A stretch of DNA of 64,000 nucleotides, from the NCBI RefSeq assembly GCF_019711565.1, contig NZ_JAIGNN010000001.1, forward strand, positions 434,001 to 498,000, read 5' to 3'. Below the pieces are notes generated by a model that saw only the letters and a list, made by a program, of their open reading frames with translations, was not told where the DNA came from and made no database searches. The stretch is from Qipengyuania proteolytica (lineage in GTDB: Bacteria > Pseudomonadota > Alphaproteobacteria > Sphingomonadales > Sphingomonadaceae). Of this stretch, positions 1 through 8,544 are shown piece by piece (position 1 is the stretch's first letter; every line of letters starts with the position of its first letter). The position numbers and the translations under genes are program-made.

Positions 1-3
1 CCG

Positions 4-339
4 ATGGACGGTCGCCTTCCCGCGCATCTCGAAGTCGGGGGAATCGTCCGCGCGGTCGAATCCGCGGGGGGCTTTGCGGCGATCGTGCAGCGCGGCGACA
101 GAGATGCCGGCAACATCCTGATATTAACCATGGAGCGTGGCAAGAATGCCGCTTTGTGGGAGCGGATAGCGCAAATGGATGGTTCGCGCAGGTTCGTCCT
201 AAGCCGGGCACAAGACACGGAAAATCCTAAGGAATTTGACGAATATGTCGCCAGAAGGGGCCGTGCGGACCCGGATTGCTGGATCGTCGAACTGGACGTC
301 TCCGATGCGGAACGCTTCGTCGATTCCGGGGAACCTTAA
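4..339 (+). CDS. DUF1491 family protein
   Basis: A 111-residue protein with the layout of the alphaproteobacterial DUF1491 family: an N-terminal LPAHLEVGGIVRAVES segment, then GGFAAIVQRGDRDAGNILI, and a C-terminal DPDCWIVELD motif. The family has no established biochemical role. It begins only 4 bases into the window, so upstream context is missing. The downstream 199 bases to the next gene hold no convincing gene. No signal peptide or membrane segment is visible, so it is probably cytoplasmic. The family call is from motif recognition; function is unknown. Confidence 0.8.
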   Translation: MDGRLPAHLEVGGIVRAVESAGGFAAIVQRGDRDAGNILILTMERGKNAALWERIAQMDGSRRFVLSRAQDTENPKEFDEYVARRGRADPDCWIVELDVSDAERFVDSGEP

Positions 340-538
340 CTTGACTTGGTTTCGTTTGCGACTATTTGGCCGCGGAACTTCGATGCGTAGGCGGCCTGCT
401 CCGGCAATGGGGTCGGTAGGCTAGCACGCAGACGGGGGATGGCCGGCAGGCCCGTAACGGATCCGGTATTACGACGCATAGCAACGCGCGTGGATCCCAG
501 CCTGCGACAGACCGTCAACCGCTTAGTCCTCTGAGAAC

Positions 539-1195
539 ATGGTCCGCAAGTTTACCGGTTTCACCGCGGTTGTCGCGGCGATTGCCCTTACCACGCTGGC
601 TGGAGCGGAAAGTTCTGGCGCAAACGCCCAGGTTGCGGCGCAAGCAACCGAAGTCGCCGCCCAAGTTGCCCCGCTCACCCAAGAGGTTGTGCCGGTTTTC
701 GTCGAGAAAGAGGTGGTGCAGGAGCTTCCCGAGGAAGCCGAACCCGAGATTCCCGTGGTCGACGAAGCCCAGCGCGCCCAGAGCCTGCGCGAGCTCGTCG
801 CTGCGATGCCCGCTACGGGCGAATTGTCAGAAGAACTGCAGTGCCTGGCCGGCGCGATCTATTTCGAATCGCGCGGCGAACCGCTTGCGGGGCAGCTGGC
901 CGTGGCCCAGGTGATCGTCAATCGCGCCGAAGATCGCCGCTTTCCCTCGAGCTATTGCGGCGTCGTCTACCAGCGTTCGCAGTTCTCGTTCGTGAAGGGT
1001 GGGTCGATGCCGCGTATCCGTACGGGCTCGGTAGCATGGACGAATGCCAAGGCTATTGCCCGCATCGCCCACCGTGGCCTGTGGGATAGCGAAGCTGGCG
1101 ACGCGCTCTATTTCCATGCGAAATACGTGCGCCCGAGCTGGAGCCGCAAGAAGGTCGCCACCGCGACCATCGACACGCATATTTTCTACCGCTGA
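539..1195 (+). CDS. SleB-type cell wall hydrolase
   Basis: A 218-residue secreted protein. Residues 1 to about 30 form a Sec signal peptide (VRKF basic start, then VVAAIALTTLAGA). A low-complexity Ala/Gln/Glu linker follows to about residue 95, then a Hydrolase_2 (SleB/CwlJ) domain with CLAGAIYFESRGEP. The Glu of YFESRGE is the expected catalytic residue of this lytic transglycosylase-like family, and VAQVIVNR and SQFSF are further family landmarks. Likely acts on periplasmic peptidoglycan. In non-sporulating alphaproteobacteria the name SleB reflects homology, not spore germination. The start has only a weak ribosome-binding sequence. It converges with exonuclease III across a shared hairpin. 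Confidence 0.85.
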   Translation: MVRKFTGFTAVVAAIALTTLAGAESSGANAQVAAQATEVAAQVAPLTQEVVPVFVEKEVVQELPEEAEPEIPVVDEAQRAQSLRELVAAMPATGELSEELQCLAGAIYFESRGEPLAGQLAVAQVIVNRAEDRRFPSSYCGVVYQRSQFSFVKGGSMPRIRTGSVAWTNAKAIARIAHRGLWDSEAGDALYFHAKYVRPSWSRKKVATATIDTHIFYR

Positions 1196-1216
1196 CCGGG
1201 CGGAACAGGATGCGGG

Positions 1217-1247
1217 AAGGGCTGTCGCGTGAGCGGCGGCCCTTTTT
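1217..1247 (+). terminator. Hairpin terminator between SleB-type hydrolase and xthA
   Basis: AAGGGC (1217-1222) pairs with GCCCTT (1239-1244), with an inner GTCGC/GCGGC stem closed by a GTGA loop and a T run at 1243-1247. It lies between two convergent genes and probably serves both strands; the T run is stronger on the plus strand. Confidence 0.75.
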
Positions 1248-1256
1248 GCGTGCGCC

Positions 1257-2042
1257 TCAGTCGCGCAATTCGACCCAGACCGGCGCATGGTCGCTGGCCT
1301 TCTCGCGCCCACGGTATTCCTTGTCGACGCCAGCCGCGACCATCCGGTCGGCCGTCTCCGGCGAGAGCAGCAGGTGATCGATGCGGAAGCCATGGTCGCG
1401 CTGCCAGGCGCCCGCCTGGTAATCCCAATAGGTCCATACCCCGCCACGCGGATTGAGCGTGTCGATTGCGTCGGTCCAGCCATCGGCGAGCATACGGCGA
1501 TAGGCATCGCGCGATTCGGGTTGCATAAGCGCATCGTCGGCCATGGCCTTGACCGCCCAGACATCCTTGTCTTCGGGGATCACGTTGAAGTCGCCGAGCA
1601 CGACGGCGGGGACTTCCTCCGCCCATACAGCAGCCATCCGCGCGCGCAGTTTCTCCATCCAGGCGAGCTTGTAAGCGAATTTGGGTCCGGGATGCGGATT
1701 GCCGTTGGGCAGGTAGAGATTGCACATCCGTACGCCGTTCACGTCGGCCTCGAGATAGCGGGCCTGTTCGCCCTCGCCGTCATTGGGCCCATCGATACCG
1801 AGCCCTCGCCGGATCTCGACCGGTTGCACACCGTCGGCGAGGATCGCGACCCCGTTGAAGCTCTTCTGCCCGTGCCAGATGGCGTGATAGCCGATTTTTT
1901 CGAACTCCTCGGCCGGGAAGCCTTCGTCCATCGTCTTGATTTCCTGCAGGCAGGCGACGGTCGGTCGGGTTTCCTTGAGCCATTCGAGCAGCCGCGGCAA
2001 GCGGGCCCTGATGCCGTTGATGTTGAAGCTGGCGATGCGCAT
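1257..2042 (-). CDS. xthA: Exodeoxyribonuclease III
   Basis: A 261-residue EEP-fold nuclease, usual length for ExoIII. It degrades 3' ends in duplex DNA and cuts at abasic sites in base excision repair. Visible motifs are MRIASFNINGIRARL at the N-terminus, the metal-binding Glu34 in CLQEIKT, LGDFNVIPEDKDVW, RIDHLLLS, and the C-terminal catalytic SDHAPVWVEL. The start coincides with the conserved MRIASFNINGI. It is followed on the same strand, 38 bases upstream of its start, by the stop of erpA, so the two could share a transcript. Confidence 0.95.
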   Translation of the reverse strand: MRIASFNINGIRARLPRLLEWLKETRPTVACLQEIKTMDEGFPAEEFEKIGYHAIWHGQKSFNGVAILADGVQPVEIRRGLGIDGPNDGEGEQARYLEADVNGVRMCNLYLPNGNPHPGPKFAYKLAWMEKLRARMAAVWAEEVPAVVLGDFNVIPEDKDVWAVKAMADDALMQPESRDAYRRMLADGWTDAIDTLNPRGGVWTYWDYQAGAWQRDHGFRIDHLLLSPETADRMVAAGVDKEYRGREKASDHAPVWVELRD

Positions 2043-2080
2043 GCCAGGCGTGATGCCCGAAAGCCGCGCGCGGGTCTAAC

Positions 2081-2419
2081 CTAAATCCCGAAGCTCGAAC
2101 CGCAGCCGCAGCCGGCGGCGGCCTGGGGGTTCTCTACCTTGAAGGCTGCGCCTCCAAGCGATTCGACGAAATCCACGATGCTACCTGCCACCAGATCGAG
2201 GCTCACCGCATCGACCACCAGCTTCACGCCGCCGGTCTCGCTGACCGAATCGTCGCCGTCGGGCGCTTCGGCCAGGCCGAACTTGTACTGGAAGCCCGAA
2301 CAGCCGCCACCTTCGACCGACAGGCGCAGGATCGCGGGCTTGGCCTGCTTGGCGGCAATATCGGCGACGCGCTTGGCGGCGGCTTCGGTCAGGGTGGGCG
2401 TCGCGGTCATGGCTGTCAT
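2081..2419 (-). CDS. erpA: Iron-sulfur cluster insertion protein ErpA / A-type carrier
   Basis: A 112-residue A-type Fe-S carrier with the three expected cysteines: Cys40 in GGGCSGF and Cys104/Cys106 in GCGCGSSF at the C-terminus. It would deliver [2Fe-2S] or [4Fe-4S] clusters to apoproteins. A second A-type protein (33138-33485) sits in the SUF operon; this stand-alone copy is therefore more like ErpA, though sequence alone does not separate ErpA, IscA and SufA firmly. An alternative start lies at the second Met (2410). The CBS-domain gene lies just upstream on the same strand (22-base gap). Confidence 0.88.
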   Translation of the reverse strand: MTAMTATPTLTEAAAKRVADIAAKQAKPAILRLSVEGGGCSGFQYKFGLAEAPDGDDSVSETGGVKLVVDAVSLDLVAGSIVDFVESLGGAAFKVENPQAAAGCGCGSSFGI

Positions 2420-2441
2420 GTAGGGAGCGCGCGCGGCAGGC

Positions 2442-2870
2442 TCAAGCGTGCGTGATATACTCGCGCATCGCTTCGGCTTCGTGCTCGATCTGGTCGAGGC
2501 GCGCCTTCACGAGGTCGCCGATCGAAATGAAGCCGCACATCGTGTCGCCCTCGACCACGGGAAGGTGGCGGATGCGCCGCCGGGTCATGAGCGCCAGAGC
2601 CTCGAGGACGCTGGCCGACCGTTCGACGGTGATCGGCGGCGACGTCATTACCTCGCCCACCTTGCGCGCCAGGCAGGCGTCCCCCTCGCTGGCGAGCCGG
2701 TAGATGACATCGCGCTCGGAGAAGATACCGGCGACCTTGCCGCCTTCCATGATCGGCAGTGCCCCGATGCGCTTCGAGGCCAGCAGGCCGATCGCATCGC
2801 GGACCGGCGTATCGACCGTGCACGACACGATATCCGAACTGGTCCGACCATCGATCAACCTGGCGATCAT
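2442..2870 (-). CDS. Tandem CBS-domain protein
   Basis: A 142-residue protein made almost entirely of two CBS motifs, about residues 8-65 and 76-134, with the recurring GALPIMEGGKVAGIFSERD and HLPVVEGDTMCGFISIGDL patterns. Stand-alone CBS pairs bind adenine nucleotides and act as energy or redox sensors in known families; the partner here is not evident. The start has a good GGAG ribosome-binding sequence. It is transcribed divergently from the small membrane protein at 2984, with a 113-base region between them. Confidence 0.88.
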   Translation of the reverse strand: MIARLIDGRTSSDIVSCTVDTPVRDAIGLLASKRIGALPIMEGGKVAGIFSERDVIYRLASEGDACLARKVGEVMTSPPITVERSASVLEALALMTRRRIRHLPVVEGDTMCGFISIGDLVKARLDQIEHEAEAMREYITHA

Positions 2871-2983
2871 TGCGCTTCTCCTCGCTTGTTATGCGCGGGA
2901 GAATGCCACTTTCGCGCAGGAAATGCGAATCCGCGCTGTGGGTACCGTTGAATCTACCGCGCGGAGCGGCCAGATGGGCGGCG

Positions 2984-3274
2984 ATGGCGAAGAAGTCCCC
3001 TCTCGACGATCCCGCGCAGGCCGCCTTCGCCTGGGCGCGGTTCCGCCGGATCATGCGTTTCATGTTCCTGCTTACGGCGGGGGTCGTGGCCGTCTCGCTC
3101 GCGCTGCTGTGGAAGTTCGGCAGCGAAGCGGTTTCGATCCACTACTACATCGCCGCGGCGCTGGGCATCGGCTTCACCATGCTGCTAGCGAGCGCGCTGA
3201 TGGGCCTGGTTTTCCTCTCGTCGGGAACCGGCCATGACGAGGCGATCGAAGACCCGCTGGCCGACGAAGATTAG
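2984..3274 (+). CDS. Small two-helix membrane protein
   Basis: A 96-residue protein beginning MAKKSPLDDPAQAAFAWARFRRIM, followed by two hydrophobic segments (about residues 26-43 and 53-79) and an acidic tail ending EDPLADED. The upstream reading frame stays open but carries no conserved sequence, so the ATG at 2984 is preferred. Function is unknown; the layout is typical of small inner-membrane proteins conserved among sphingomonads. The last 4 bases overlap the stop of the convergent [2Fe-2S] protein gene. Confidence 0.7.
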   Translation: MAKKSPLDDPAQAAFAWARFRRIMRFMFLLTAGVVAVSLALLWKFGSEAVSIHYYIAAALGIGFTMLLASALMGLVFLSSGTGHDEAIEDPLADED

Positions 3275-3645
3275 TCCGCCGGCCTCAACCGATATTCCTC
3301 GACCGGCACGCCACCGATCAGATGGCGCTGAATGATCGCTTCAAGCACCTGTTCGTCGCACGAATGGTACCAGACGTTGTCGGGCCAGACGACCGCGATG
3401 GGGCCCGCCTCGCAAACCTGCAGGCAATCGGCCTTGGTCCGCTGGACCGTCCCGCCGGGGCCGACCAGCTTCAGCTCTTTCATCCGCCGCTTGAGGTAGT
3501 TCCAGGCAGCCTTGCCGTCCTCGCGCTTGCAGCACTTCTGCTTTTCCGACACCGCGCACAGGAAGATCTGCCGCTCGACCGTGGCGCCCCCGATCTTGGC
3601 AAGTGCCTTCTCCGCCTTGCGAATGTCCTTCGGTTTCGCGCTCAT
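3271..3645 (-). CDS. Thioredoxin-fold [2Fe-2S] protein
   Basis: A 124-residue protein of the (2Fe-2S) thioredoxin-like ferredoxin family. Cys30 (IFLCAVSEK), Cys38/Cys39 (KCC), and Cys74/Cys78 (ADCLQVCEAGP) give the expected cluster ligands, followed by the typical AVVWPDNVWY strand. Likely a cytoplasmic electron carrier or Fe-S binding protein. The ATG overlaps the stop of the S9 peptidase gene by 4 bases (ATGA), so the two are translationally coupled, although no functional link is obvious. Confidence 0.82.
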   Translation of the reverse strand: MSAKPKDIRKAEKALAKIGGATVERQIFLCAVSEKQKCCKREDGKAAWNYLKRRMKELKLVGPGGTVQRTKADCLQVCEAGPIAVVWPDNVWYHSCDEQVLEAIIQRHLIGGVPVEEYRLRPAD

Positions 3646-5771
3646 TCTGCCGGCTTCAGCCAGCGTTCGAGCCAGGCGAAGACGGTGTTGTGCCATTGCA
3701 GCGAATTTTTCGGCTTGAGCACCCAGTGGTTCTCGTCCGGGAAGACGAGCAGTTGGCTCGGAATGCCCTTCTCCTGCAGCACGGTAAAGCTGGCGATGCC
3801 CTGCGTGTAAGGTACGCGGTAGTCCTTCATGCCCGTGATCACCAGCATTGGCGTTTTCCAAGCATCGACGTGGTTTGCCGGGTTCCACTTCTCGTAGTTT
3901 TCCGGTCTGTCGATGTAGCCCCCTCCGAAGTCCCAGCGCGGAAACCACAGTTCCTCGGTCGTGTAGTAGAAACTGCGCATGTCGAAGAGGCCGTCGTGCT
4001 GGACGAGGCAATCGAAGCGGTCGGGCCATTTGCCGGCGATCCAGTTCATCATGTAGCCGCCATAGCTCGCCCCCATGGCGCAGGCCCGGGTGCCGTCGAT
4101 CTGGGTGTCGAATTCGAGTGCTGCGGCAAGGCCCTTTTGCAGGTCCTCGAGGGGTTTGCCGCCCCAATCCTGGTTGATCGCGTCCGTAAACGCCTGGCCG
4201 TATCCGGTGGAGCCATGGAAATCGACCGAGATCACGGCATAGCCCTGGCTGGCGACGACCCGCGGGTTCCACCGGCTCGACCAGCCATCGTTGAATGAAC
4301 CCTGCGGACCGCCGTGGACATAGAGGATGGCGGGCAGCTTGCCCTGCACACCCTCGGGCTTGGTGATCTGGCCCCATACCGTATCGCCATTCGCGCCGGC
4401 AAAGCTGAAGCGCTGCACCACGACCGGGGCGAGCGCGCCCATCCGGGTCATGGCGACGTCCGTCAGCGGCTTGGCCTGCCCCCAGTTGCGCGCAAGGTAA
4501 AGCTCGGCCGATGCCCCGATCGAATCGCGCGTGAAGACCAGATCGCCGCCATGCAGGAGCACGACATTGCCGATATGCGCCTCGTTGCCGGCCATCAGGT
4601 CGAGCCGTTCGATCTTGCCATTGCGCGGGTCGATGCGGAAGGCGGGCGTGTCGAGCACGTCTTGCGCCGTTCCCACCAGCCAGCGACCGTCCGGCGTCCA
4701 GGCCAGAGACCCGAAGCTGCGGTCGAAACCCTCGGTCAGTGCGGTGGTCTTGCCAGTCCGCAGGTCGCGCAACATGACGACCTGCCGATCGGCTTCGTAG
4801 GTCGGTCGCTCCATCGCGACGTAGGCGAGATAGCGTCCGTCGGGCGAGGGGGCGGGCAAGGCGTCGAGTGCCTCGTTCGCCATGGTGAGATTGACAGGCG
4901 GCTTGCCCGAGAAATCGCTGAACCAGATGTCGAGGTTGGTCGAATAAGGTTCGCCCTTGTCGGCTTCGCGGGCGGTGAAATAGACGCCCTTGCCATCGGG
5001 TGCGAGCGCGACGTCCTCGTTGCCGCCGAAGGGCATGGTCGGCGTATCGCCGCTCGGACCGCCGGCGCCCACCGGCCCGTCGAGCGCCACGGCCTCGCCG
5101 GCTGCGCTCCCGTTGTCGAGCGCAAGCGCAAAGACGCGGCTGAAGGTGCCGGGGGTTTCCCACTGATCCCAATGACGGACGAAACCGCGGTCGCCCTCGA
5201 ACAGCATTCCGGTGCCCGGGCCGGGTGCGAAAGGCTTGGCGCTGTCGTCGCAAGCAAGCGCCGTGCATGTGCGCGGAAGCTCGGTCCAGATGACGACGCG
5301 CTTGCCATCGTCCGAAACCTGGAAGCCGTTCACTGCACGCGCAAGGTTCGTGACCTGGCTCTTTTCCGTGACGCTGCCGTCGATGCCGATCCGGGCACGC
5401 CAGACCTGACTGGTGGCGGAATCGCCTCCCTCGGCAGCATCGGCCAGATAATAGAGCCAGCCGTCGCCGCCGAAGCGGGCATCGGCGCCCTCGAGATCCA
5501 GCGCGACCGGCATTGCCTCCATGTCGTTCAGCAGCCGCATGTGCAGCTTGGATGTGCGCGCGTAGCTCTCGGGATCGGTCGTGGTGACGGCAAACACTGC
5601 CATCCGGCCGGAAGGATCGACGCTCGGCGCGCCAAGGCGCGGCATCGTGACGAGATCCTCGGCGCTCATCGGCGCACGGCTATGATCAACGCCGTTGTGG
5701 GCGAAAAGCGGCGAGGCGAAGAGCGCGAAGGCGCTGGCGAGCGGGAATGCGGCCCGGTTGCGTGCTGTCAT
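3642..5771 (-). CDS. Secreted S9 family prolyl oligopeptidase-type peptidase
   Basis: A 709-residue serine peptidase. Residues 1-24 form a signal peptide (AFPLASAFALFASPLFA), so it is periplasmic. An N-terminal beta-propeller-like region with WD40/PD40-type repeats (for example LAPDGKGVYFT and PSPDGRYLAYV) is followed by the alpha/beta-hydrolase domain from about residue 470. Catalytic triad residues are Ser569 in GASYGGYM, Asp650 in GMKDYRVP and His682 in DENHWV. Resembles dipeptidyl/acylaminoacyl peptidases that trim short peptides. Coupled to the downstream [2Fe-2S] protein gene. Confidence 0.92.
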   Translation of the reverse strand: MTARNRAAFPLASAFALFASPLFAHNGVDHSRAPMSAEDLVTMPRLGAPSVDPSGRMAVFAVTTTDPESYARTSKLHMRLLNDMEAMPVALDLEGADARFGGDGWLYYLADAAEGGDSATSQVWRARIGIDGSVTEKSQVTNLARAVNGFQVSDDGKRVVIWTELPRTCTALACDDSAKPFAPGPGTGMLFEGDRGFVRHWDQWETPGTFSRVFALALDNGSAAGEAVALDGPVGAGGPSGDTPTMPFGGNEDVALAPDGKGVYFTAREADKGEPYSTNLDIWFSDFSGKPPVNLTMANEALDALPAPSPDGRYLAYVAMERPTYEADRQVVMLRDLRTGKTTALTEGFDRSFGSLAWTPDGRWLVGTAQDVLDTPAFRIDPRNGKIERLDLMAGNEAHIGNVVLLHGGDLVFTRDSIGASAELYLARNWGQAKPLTDVAMTRMGALAPVVVQRFSFAGANGDTVWGQITKPEGVQGKLPAILYVHGGPQGSFNDGWSSRWNPRVVASQGYAVISVDFHGSTGYGQAFTDAINQDWGGKPLEDLQKGLAAALEFDTQIDGTRACAMGASYGGYMMNWIAGKWPDRFDCLVQHDGLFDMRSFYYTTEELWFPRWDFGGGYIDRPENYEKWNPANHVDAWKTPMLVITGMKDYRVPYTQGIASFTVLQEKGIPSQLLVFPDENHWVLKPKNSLQWHNTVFAWLERWLKPAE

Positions 5772-5816
5772 GAGCCGTGGCTTAGGCGCGCCCGGCGATA
5801 AAGTTAAGCTGTTAGA

Positions 5817-6266
5817 TCAACTCCGCTTGCCCGCAATCCGCGCGATCTCGGCCTTCACCATGTCCTCGACCATGCCGGGCAGGTTCTCGTCCAGCCATTG
5901 CGCCAGCATCGGCCGCAGCATCTCGCGCACCAGCCCTTCGAGCGATGTTTCGCCCGAACGCACGATCTGCGGCTGCTTGCCCGGCTGGGCGAGCATCGCG
6001 AGGGCTTCGAAATTCTGGCGCATCGCCTCGCGCGTGTCGCCGCGCGTCAGGGCGTCGGCCCCGTCGTCTTCCCGCGCGTCGTCCGCGACCGCGAAGCCGG
6101 CGTCGAGCTCGAGCACTTCTTCCGCTTCTTCCTCGTCGACGGGTTCCGGGGTCGGCACGATCTTGCGACGCCGTTCGGCAATCATCCCTTCGCGATTGTC
6201 GCGCGCGATCACCTTCTTGATCGAATCGAGAATCTCTTCGACCGACGGTTCGCCTGAGTTCTGCAT
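5817..6266 (-). CDS. DUF2497 / PopZ-like pole-organizing protein
   Basis: A 149-residue protein with the PopZ/DUF2497 architecture: a short N-terminal helix (PSVEEILDSIKKVIARDN), an acidic middle (EPVDEEEAEEVLELD), and a C-terminal conserved helical region (LEGLVREMLRPMLAQWLDENLP followed by VEDMVKAEI). In Caulobacter, PopZ forms polar condensates that anchor ParB and the origin. The polar role here is inferred from family membership. It sits 64 bases downstream of the TolC gene on the same strand. Confidence 0.82.
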   Translation of the reverse strand: MQNSGEPSVEEILDSIKKVIARDNREGMIAERRRKIVPTPEPVDEEEAEEVLELDAGFAVADDAREDDGADALTRGDTREAMRQNFEALAMLAQPGKQPQIVRSGETSLEGLVREMLRPMLAQWLDENLPGMVEDMVKAEIARIAGKRS

Positions 6267-6330
6267 TCGTCCCTTCCCCCTGTCCCGAATCGGGAATTGC
6301 GATTCGCCTTATGGGGTGTGGATAACCGAA

Positions 6331-7800
6331 TCAGGAAGCGGAATCATCCTCTTCCGGGATTTCCGCGGTCGGAGCCGGGACGGTCACGGTGCTGGTGGCG
6401 GCGGCGGAAGGTTCGGGATCGCGGTCCCAGTCCCACACCTTGTAGCGCACGCGATCGTAATTCGTGGCGGGATCGTAAAGCAACCCTTCGCCCACGAGGT
6501 TGAGATCGCGCGCTTCGGCGCGGCCCATCGCTGCGAGCAGGGAAAAGCCGGCGACATATGCATTGCGGCGGGCGGTCACGAGCTGGACCTGCGCGGAGAG
6601 CAATTCCTGTTCGGCGTTGAGCACGTCGAGGATGGTCCGGTTGCCGATGGAGTTTTCGGCGCGCACGCCCTCGAGGCTCAGTTCGGCGGCCTGCACCGCA
6701 ACCTGGCTGCTTTCGATCACCGCGAGCGAGGCCTGCCAGCTCGACCAGGCGGCGCGAACATTGGCGATGGCGAGCCGCTCGGCAGCGATGACCTGTTCGA
6801 GGGCGGCGGTTTCGCGCGCCTGCGCCTGCCTTTGGCGGGCGGCGGGAAGGCCGCCCTGGAAGATGGGGATGCTGACCTGCACGCCGGCATTCAGGGTCGT
6901 CTCGCGCTGGGCGATCCCGCCGGCGCCACCGGCGAGCGTGTCGAAATAGTTGGCGTACTGGCCATTGCCGAACAGCGACACCGTCGGGAGGCGACCGGAA
7001 CCTGCGGCGCTGGTGTCGAACCCGGCCGCGCTTGCGCGCTCCTTGGCGGCGATCAGGTCGGGATTATTTTCGAGCGCGACGTCGACCGCGGTCGACACAT
7101 CCTCCGGCAGTCCGGGAAGAGCGGGCGGCGACTGGAGGTTCTCGGGCGCTTCGCCGACGAGGCGAATATACGCTTCGCGAGCATTGATCAGATTGGCCTG
7201 CGCATTGCGAAGGTCGCCCTGCGCGACAGCCAGGCGCGACTGCGACTGGGCGATATCGGTACGGGTTACGTCGCCGATCTCGAACCGGTCGCTGGTAGCC
7301 TGGAGGTTGACGCCGAGGACCTGGACCTGGTTGGCCCGGAGGCCGACGACGGCCTGGTTCAGCAGGACGTCCATATAGGCTGCGACCACCTGGCTGAAGA
7401 GCGCGCTTTCGGTTGCGCGCAGGTCGGCCTGCCCGGCAGCCACCCGCTCTTCCGCGGCCTTTACGCCATTCTTGATCGCGCCTCCTTGATAAACGGGCAC
7501 GATCAATTGCGGGCTGAGCTGCAGCACGCGGTCGGGCGCGGTGAAGCTGTTTGGCGAGTTCTTGATGAACTCGGTGTAGCGCGCAGTCGCATTCACGCTG
7601 GGAATGCCCTGCGCCTCGAGGATGACCACCGCCTCGTCGGTCGCCCGCTGGTTGGCGCGGGCGGCGAGCAGGGTGGGGTTGTTGACGTAGGCCGCGGTCA
7701 GTGCCTCCTGCAGCGTGTCAGCTGCCGCCGGCTGGGCCAGGGCGAGCGCGTAGAGCGCCGATCCGCCGGCGAGCGTCTTCAGGAAGGCAGTGGGACTCAT
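6331..7800 (-). CDS. tolC: TolC family outer membrane channel
   Basis: A 489-residue outer membrane efflux protein with a signal peptide (residues 1 to about 27, ALYALALAQPAAADT), two repeated OEP domains rich in long Ala/Gln helices, and family motifs such as GVRAENSIGNRTILDVLNAE near residue 385. It would form the outer-membrane conduit of type I secretion or RND efflux. The C-terminal tail after about residue 450 is acidic and Thr/Pro-rich. It starts at the base next to the stop of the upstream pcm-like gene, so the two form an operon. Confidence 0.93.
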   Translation of the reverse strand: MSPTAFLKTLAGGSALYALALAQPAAADTLQEALTAAYVNNPTLLAARANQRATDEAVVILEAQGIPSVNATARYTEFIKNSPNSFTAPDRVLQLSPQLIVPVYQGGAIKNGVKAAEERVAAGQADLRATESALFSQVVAAYMDVLLNQAVVGLRANQVQVLGVNLQATSDRFEIGDVTRTDIAQSQSRLAVAQGDLRNAQANLINAREAYIRLVGEAPENLQSPPALPGLPEDVSTAVDVALENNPDLIAAKERASAAGFDTSAAGSGRLPTVSLFGNGQYANYFDTLAGGAGGIAQRETTLNAGVQVSIPIFQGGLPAARQRQAQARETAALEQVIAAERLAIANVRAAWSSWQASLAVIESSQVAVQAAELSLEGVRAENSIGNRTILDVLNAEQELLSAQVQLVTARRNAYVAGFSLLAAMGRAEARDLNLVGEGLLYDPATNYDRVRYKVWDWDRDPEPSAAATSTVTVPAPTAEIPEEDDSAS

Positions 7801-8400
7801 TCAGAAACTCCAGCTGGCCGGCCGGTCGAATTGTGCGAGGCGCGGCACGCCGATTTCGGCAAGCGGCAGCAGGGCCAGCGACCCGGCTGCCTTGCGGCCG
7901 GTGGCGAGGCGGGTCACGCCGCGCTCGACCATGCCGGTCACGATGCGTCCGCCCTCGGCGACCAGCTTGGCGAGGCCCGCCGGGATATGTTCGACGGCCC
8001 CGTCGATCAGGACGAGGCTGAAGGCGCCTTTCTTCTTGCCGCCAGCGACGTCTTCGGGGCTCATCACGCGGACCGAGCCCACGAGCGGCTCGACCAGCGC
8101 GGCCAGGTACCCGCTGCCACCGTCGATCACGAGCACCTCGTCCGATGCGGTCGGCTGCGCTTCGGAGAGCATCATGCCGTGGAACAGGGGGGCGGGAAGG
8201 ACCTTGCCGTCGCCAAGCCGGATCGCACGATCGCTATAGGCAACGCTGCGCATGGCCTCGGGCACGAAATCCTCGCGTGCGACAGTGCCCATGCGCTCGA
8301 GCACGAAGCTCTCATTGACGCCGCTGGTGCGCAGCTGGCTGTCGAGCATGGCCTTGCGGGCGGCGGCGAAATCGGTCGAAGGGGCGATGGTGGTGGTCAT
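7801..8400 (-). CDS. Protein-L-isoaspartate O-methyltransferase-like protein
   Basis: A 199-residue Rossmann-fold methyltransferase of the PCMT family, with MLDSQLRTSGVNES near the N-terminus, PLFHGMMLSEAQ, the SAM-binding glycine loop VLVIDGGSGYLAALV, and the LVLIDGAVEHIPAGLA strand. It would methylate isoaspartyl residues in damaged proteins. The usual Glu-x-Gly-x-Gly of motif I is altered to Asp-Gly-Gly, and the classical substrate-binding stretch is shortened, so specificity is uncertain. First gene of the pair with tolC; a good promoter lies upstream. Confidence 0.75.
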   Translation of the reverse strand: MTTTIAPSTDFAAARKAMLDSQLRTSGVNESFVLERMGTVAREDFVPEAMRSVAYSDRAIRLGDGKVLPAPLFHGMMLSEAQPTASDEVLVIDGGSGYLAALVEPLVGSVRVMSPEDVAGGKKKGAFSLVLIDGAVEHIPAGLAKLVAEGGRIVTGMVERGVTRLATGRKAAGSLALLPLAEIGVPRLAQFDRPASWSF

Positions 8401-8410
8401 GGCGGTTGCT

Positions 8411-8438
8411 GTATTACTCTAATAACACGCTGGGTCAA
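8411..8438 (-). promoter_or_regulatory. Sigma70-type promoter for the pcm-like/tolC operon
   Basis: On the minus strand TTGACC (8438-8433) is followed after 16 bases by TAATAC (8416-8411). The spacing and match to the housekeeping consensus are good, and transcription would start just ahead of the pcm-like gene at 8400. Confidence 0.6.
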
Positions 8439-8480
8439 GCAGGCTTGCTTTAGGCGCAAGCGTTCTTGTGTCCAAGCGCT

Positions 8481-8510
8481 TTGACCGATGGCCGCAAACG
8501 CGCCTATCGG
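8481..8510 (+). promoter_or_regulatory. Possible promoter for fumarase
   Basis: TTGACC (8481-8486) and TATCGG (8505-8510) are 18 bases apart, about 35 bases ahead of the fumarase ATG at 8545. The -35 is strong and the -10 modest. Confidence 0.4.
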
Positions 8511-8544
8511 GGAGCGCAATTCTGCAACATGGGAATATCCGGCG

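Noticed and set aside
336-518. 60-residue minus-strand frame between DUF1491 and the SleB-type gene
   Set aside because: No ribosome-binding site, Arg/Ser/Pro-rich random composition; the 199-base gap is treated as empty.
3271-5268. 665-residue minus-strand frame joining sequence upstream of the [2Fe-2S] protein
   Set aside because: Only the last 124 residues are conserved; the rest is a shifted frame of the S9 peptidase.
5695-8484. 929-residue open frame on the plus strand opposite the PopZ-like, tolC and pcm genes
   Set aside because: High GC keeps antisense frames open. The opposite strand encodes three recognisable proteins and this frame shows no conserved motif.
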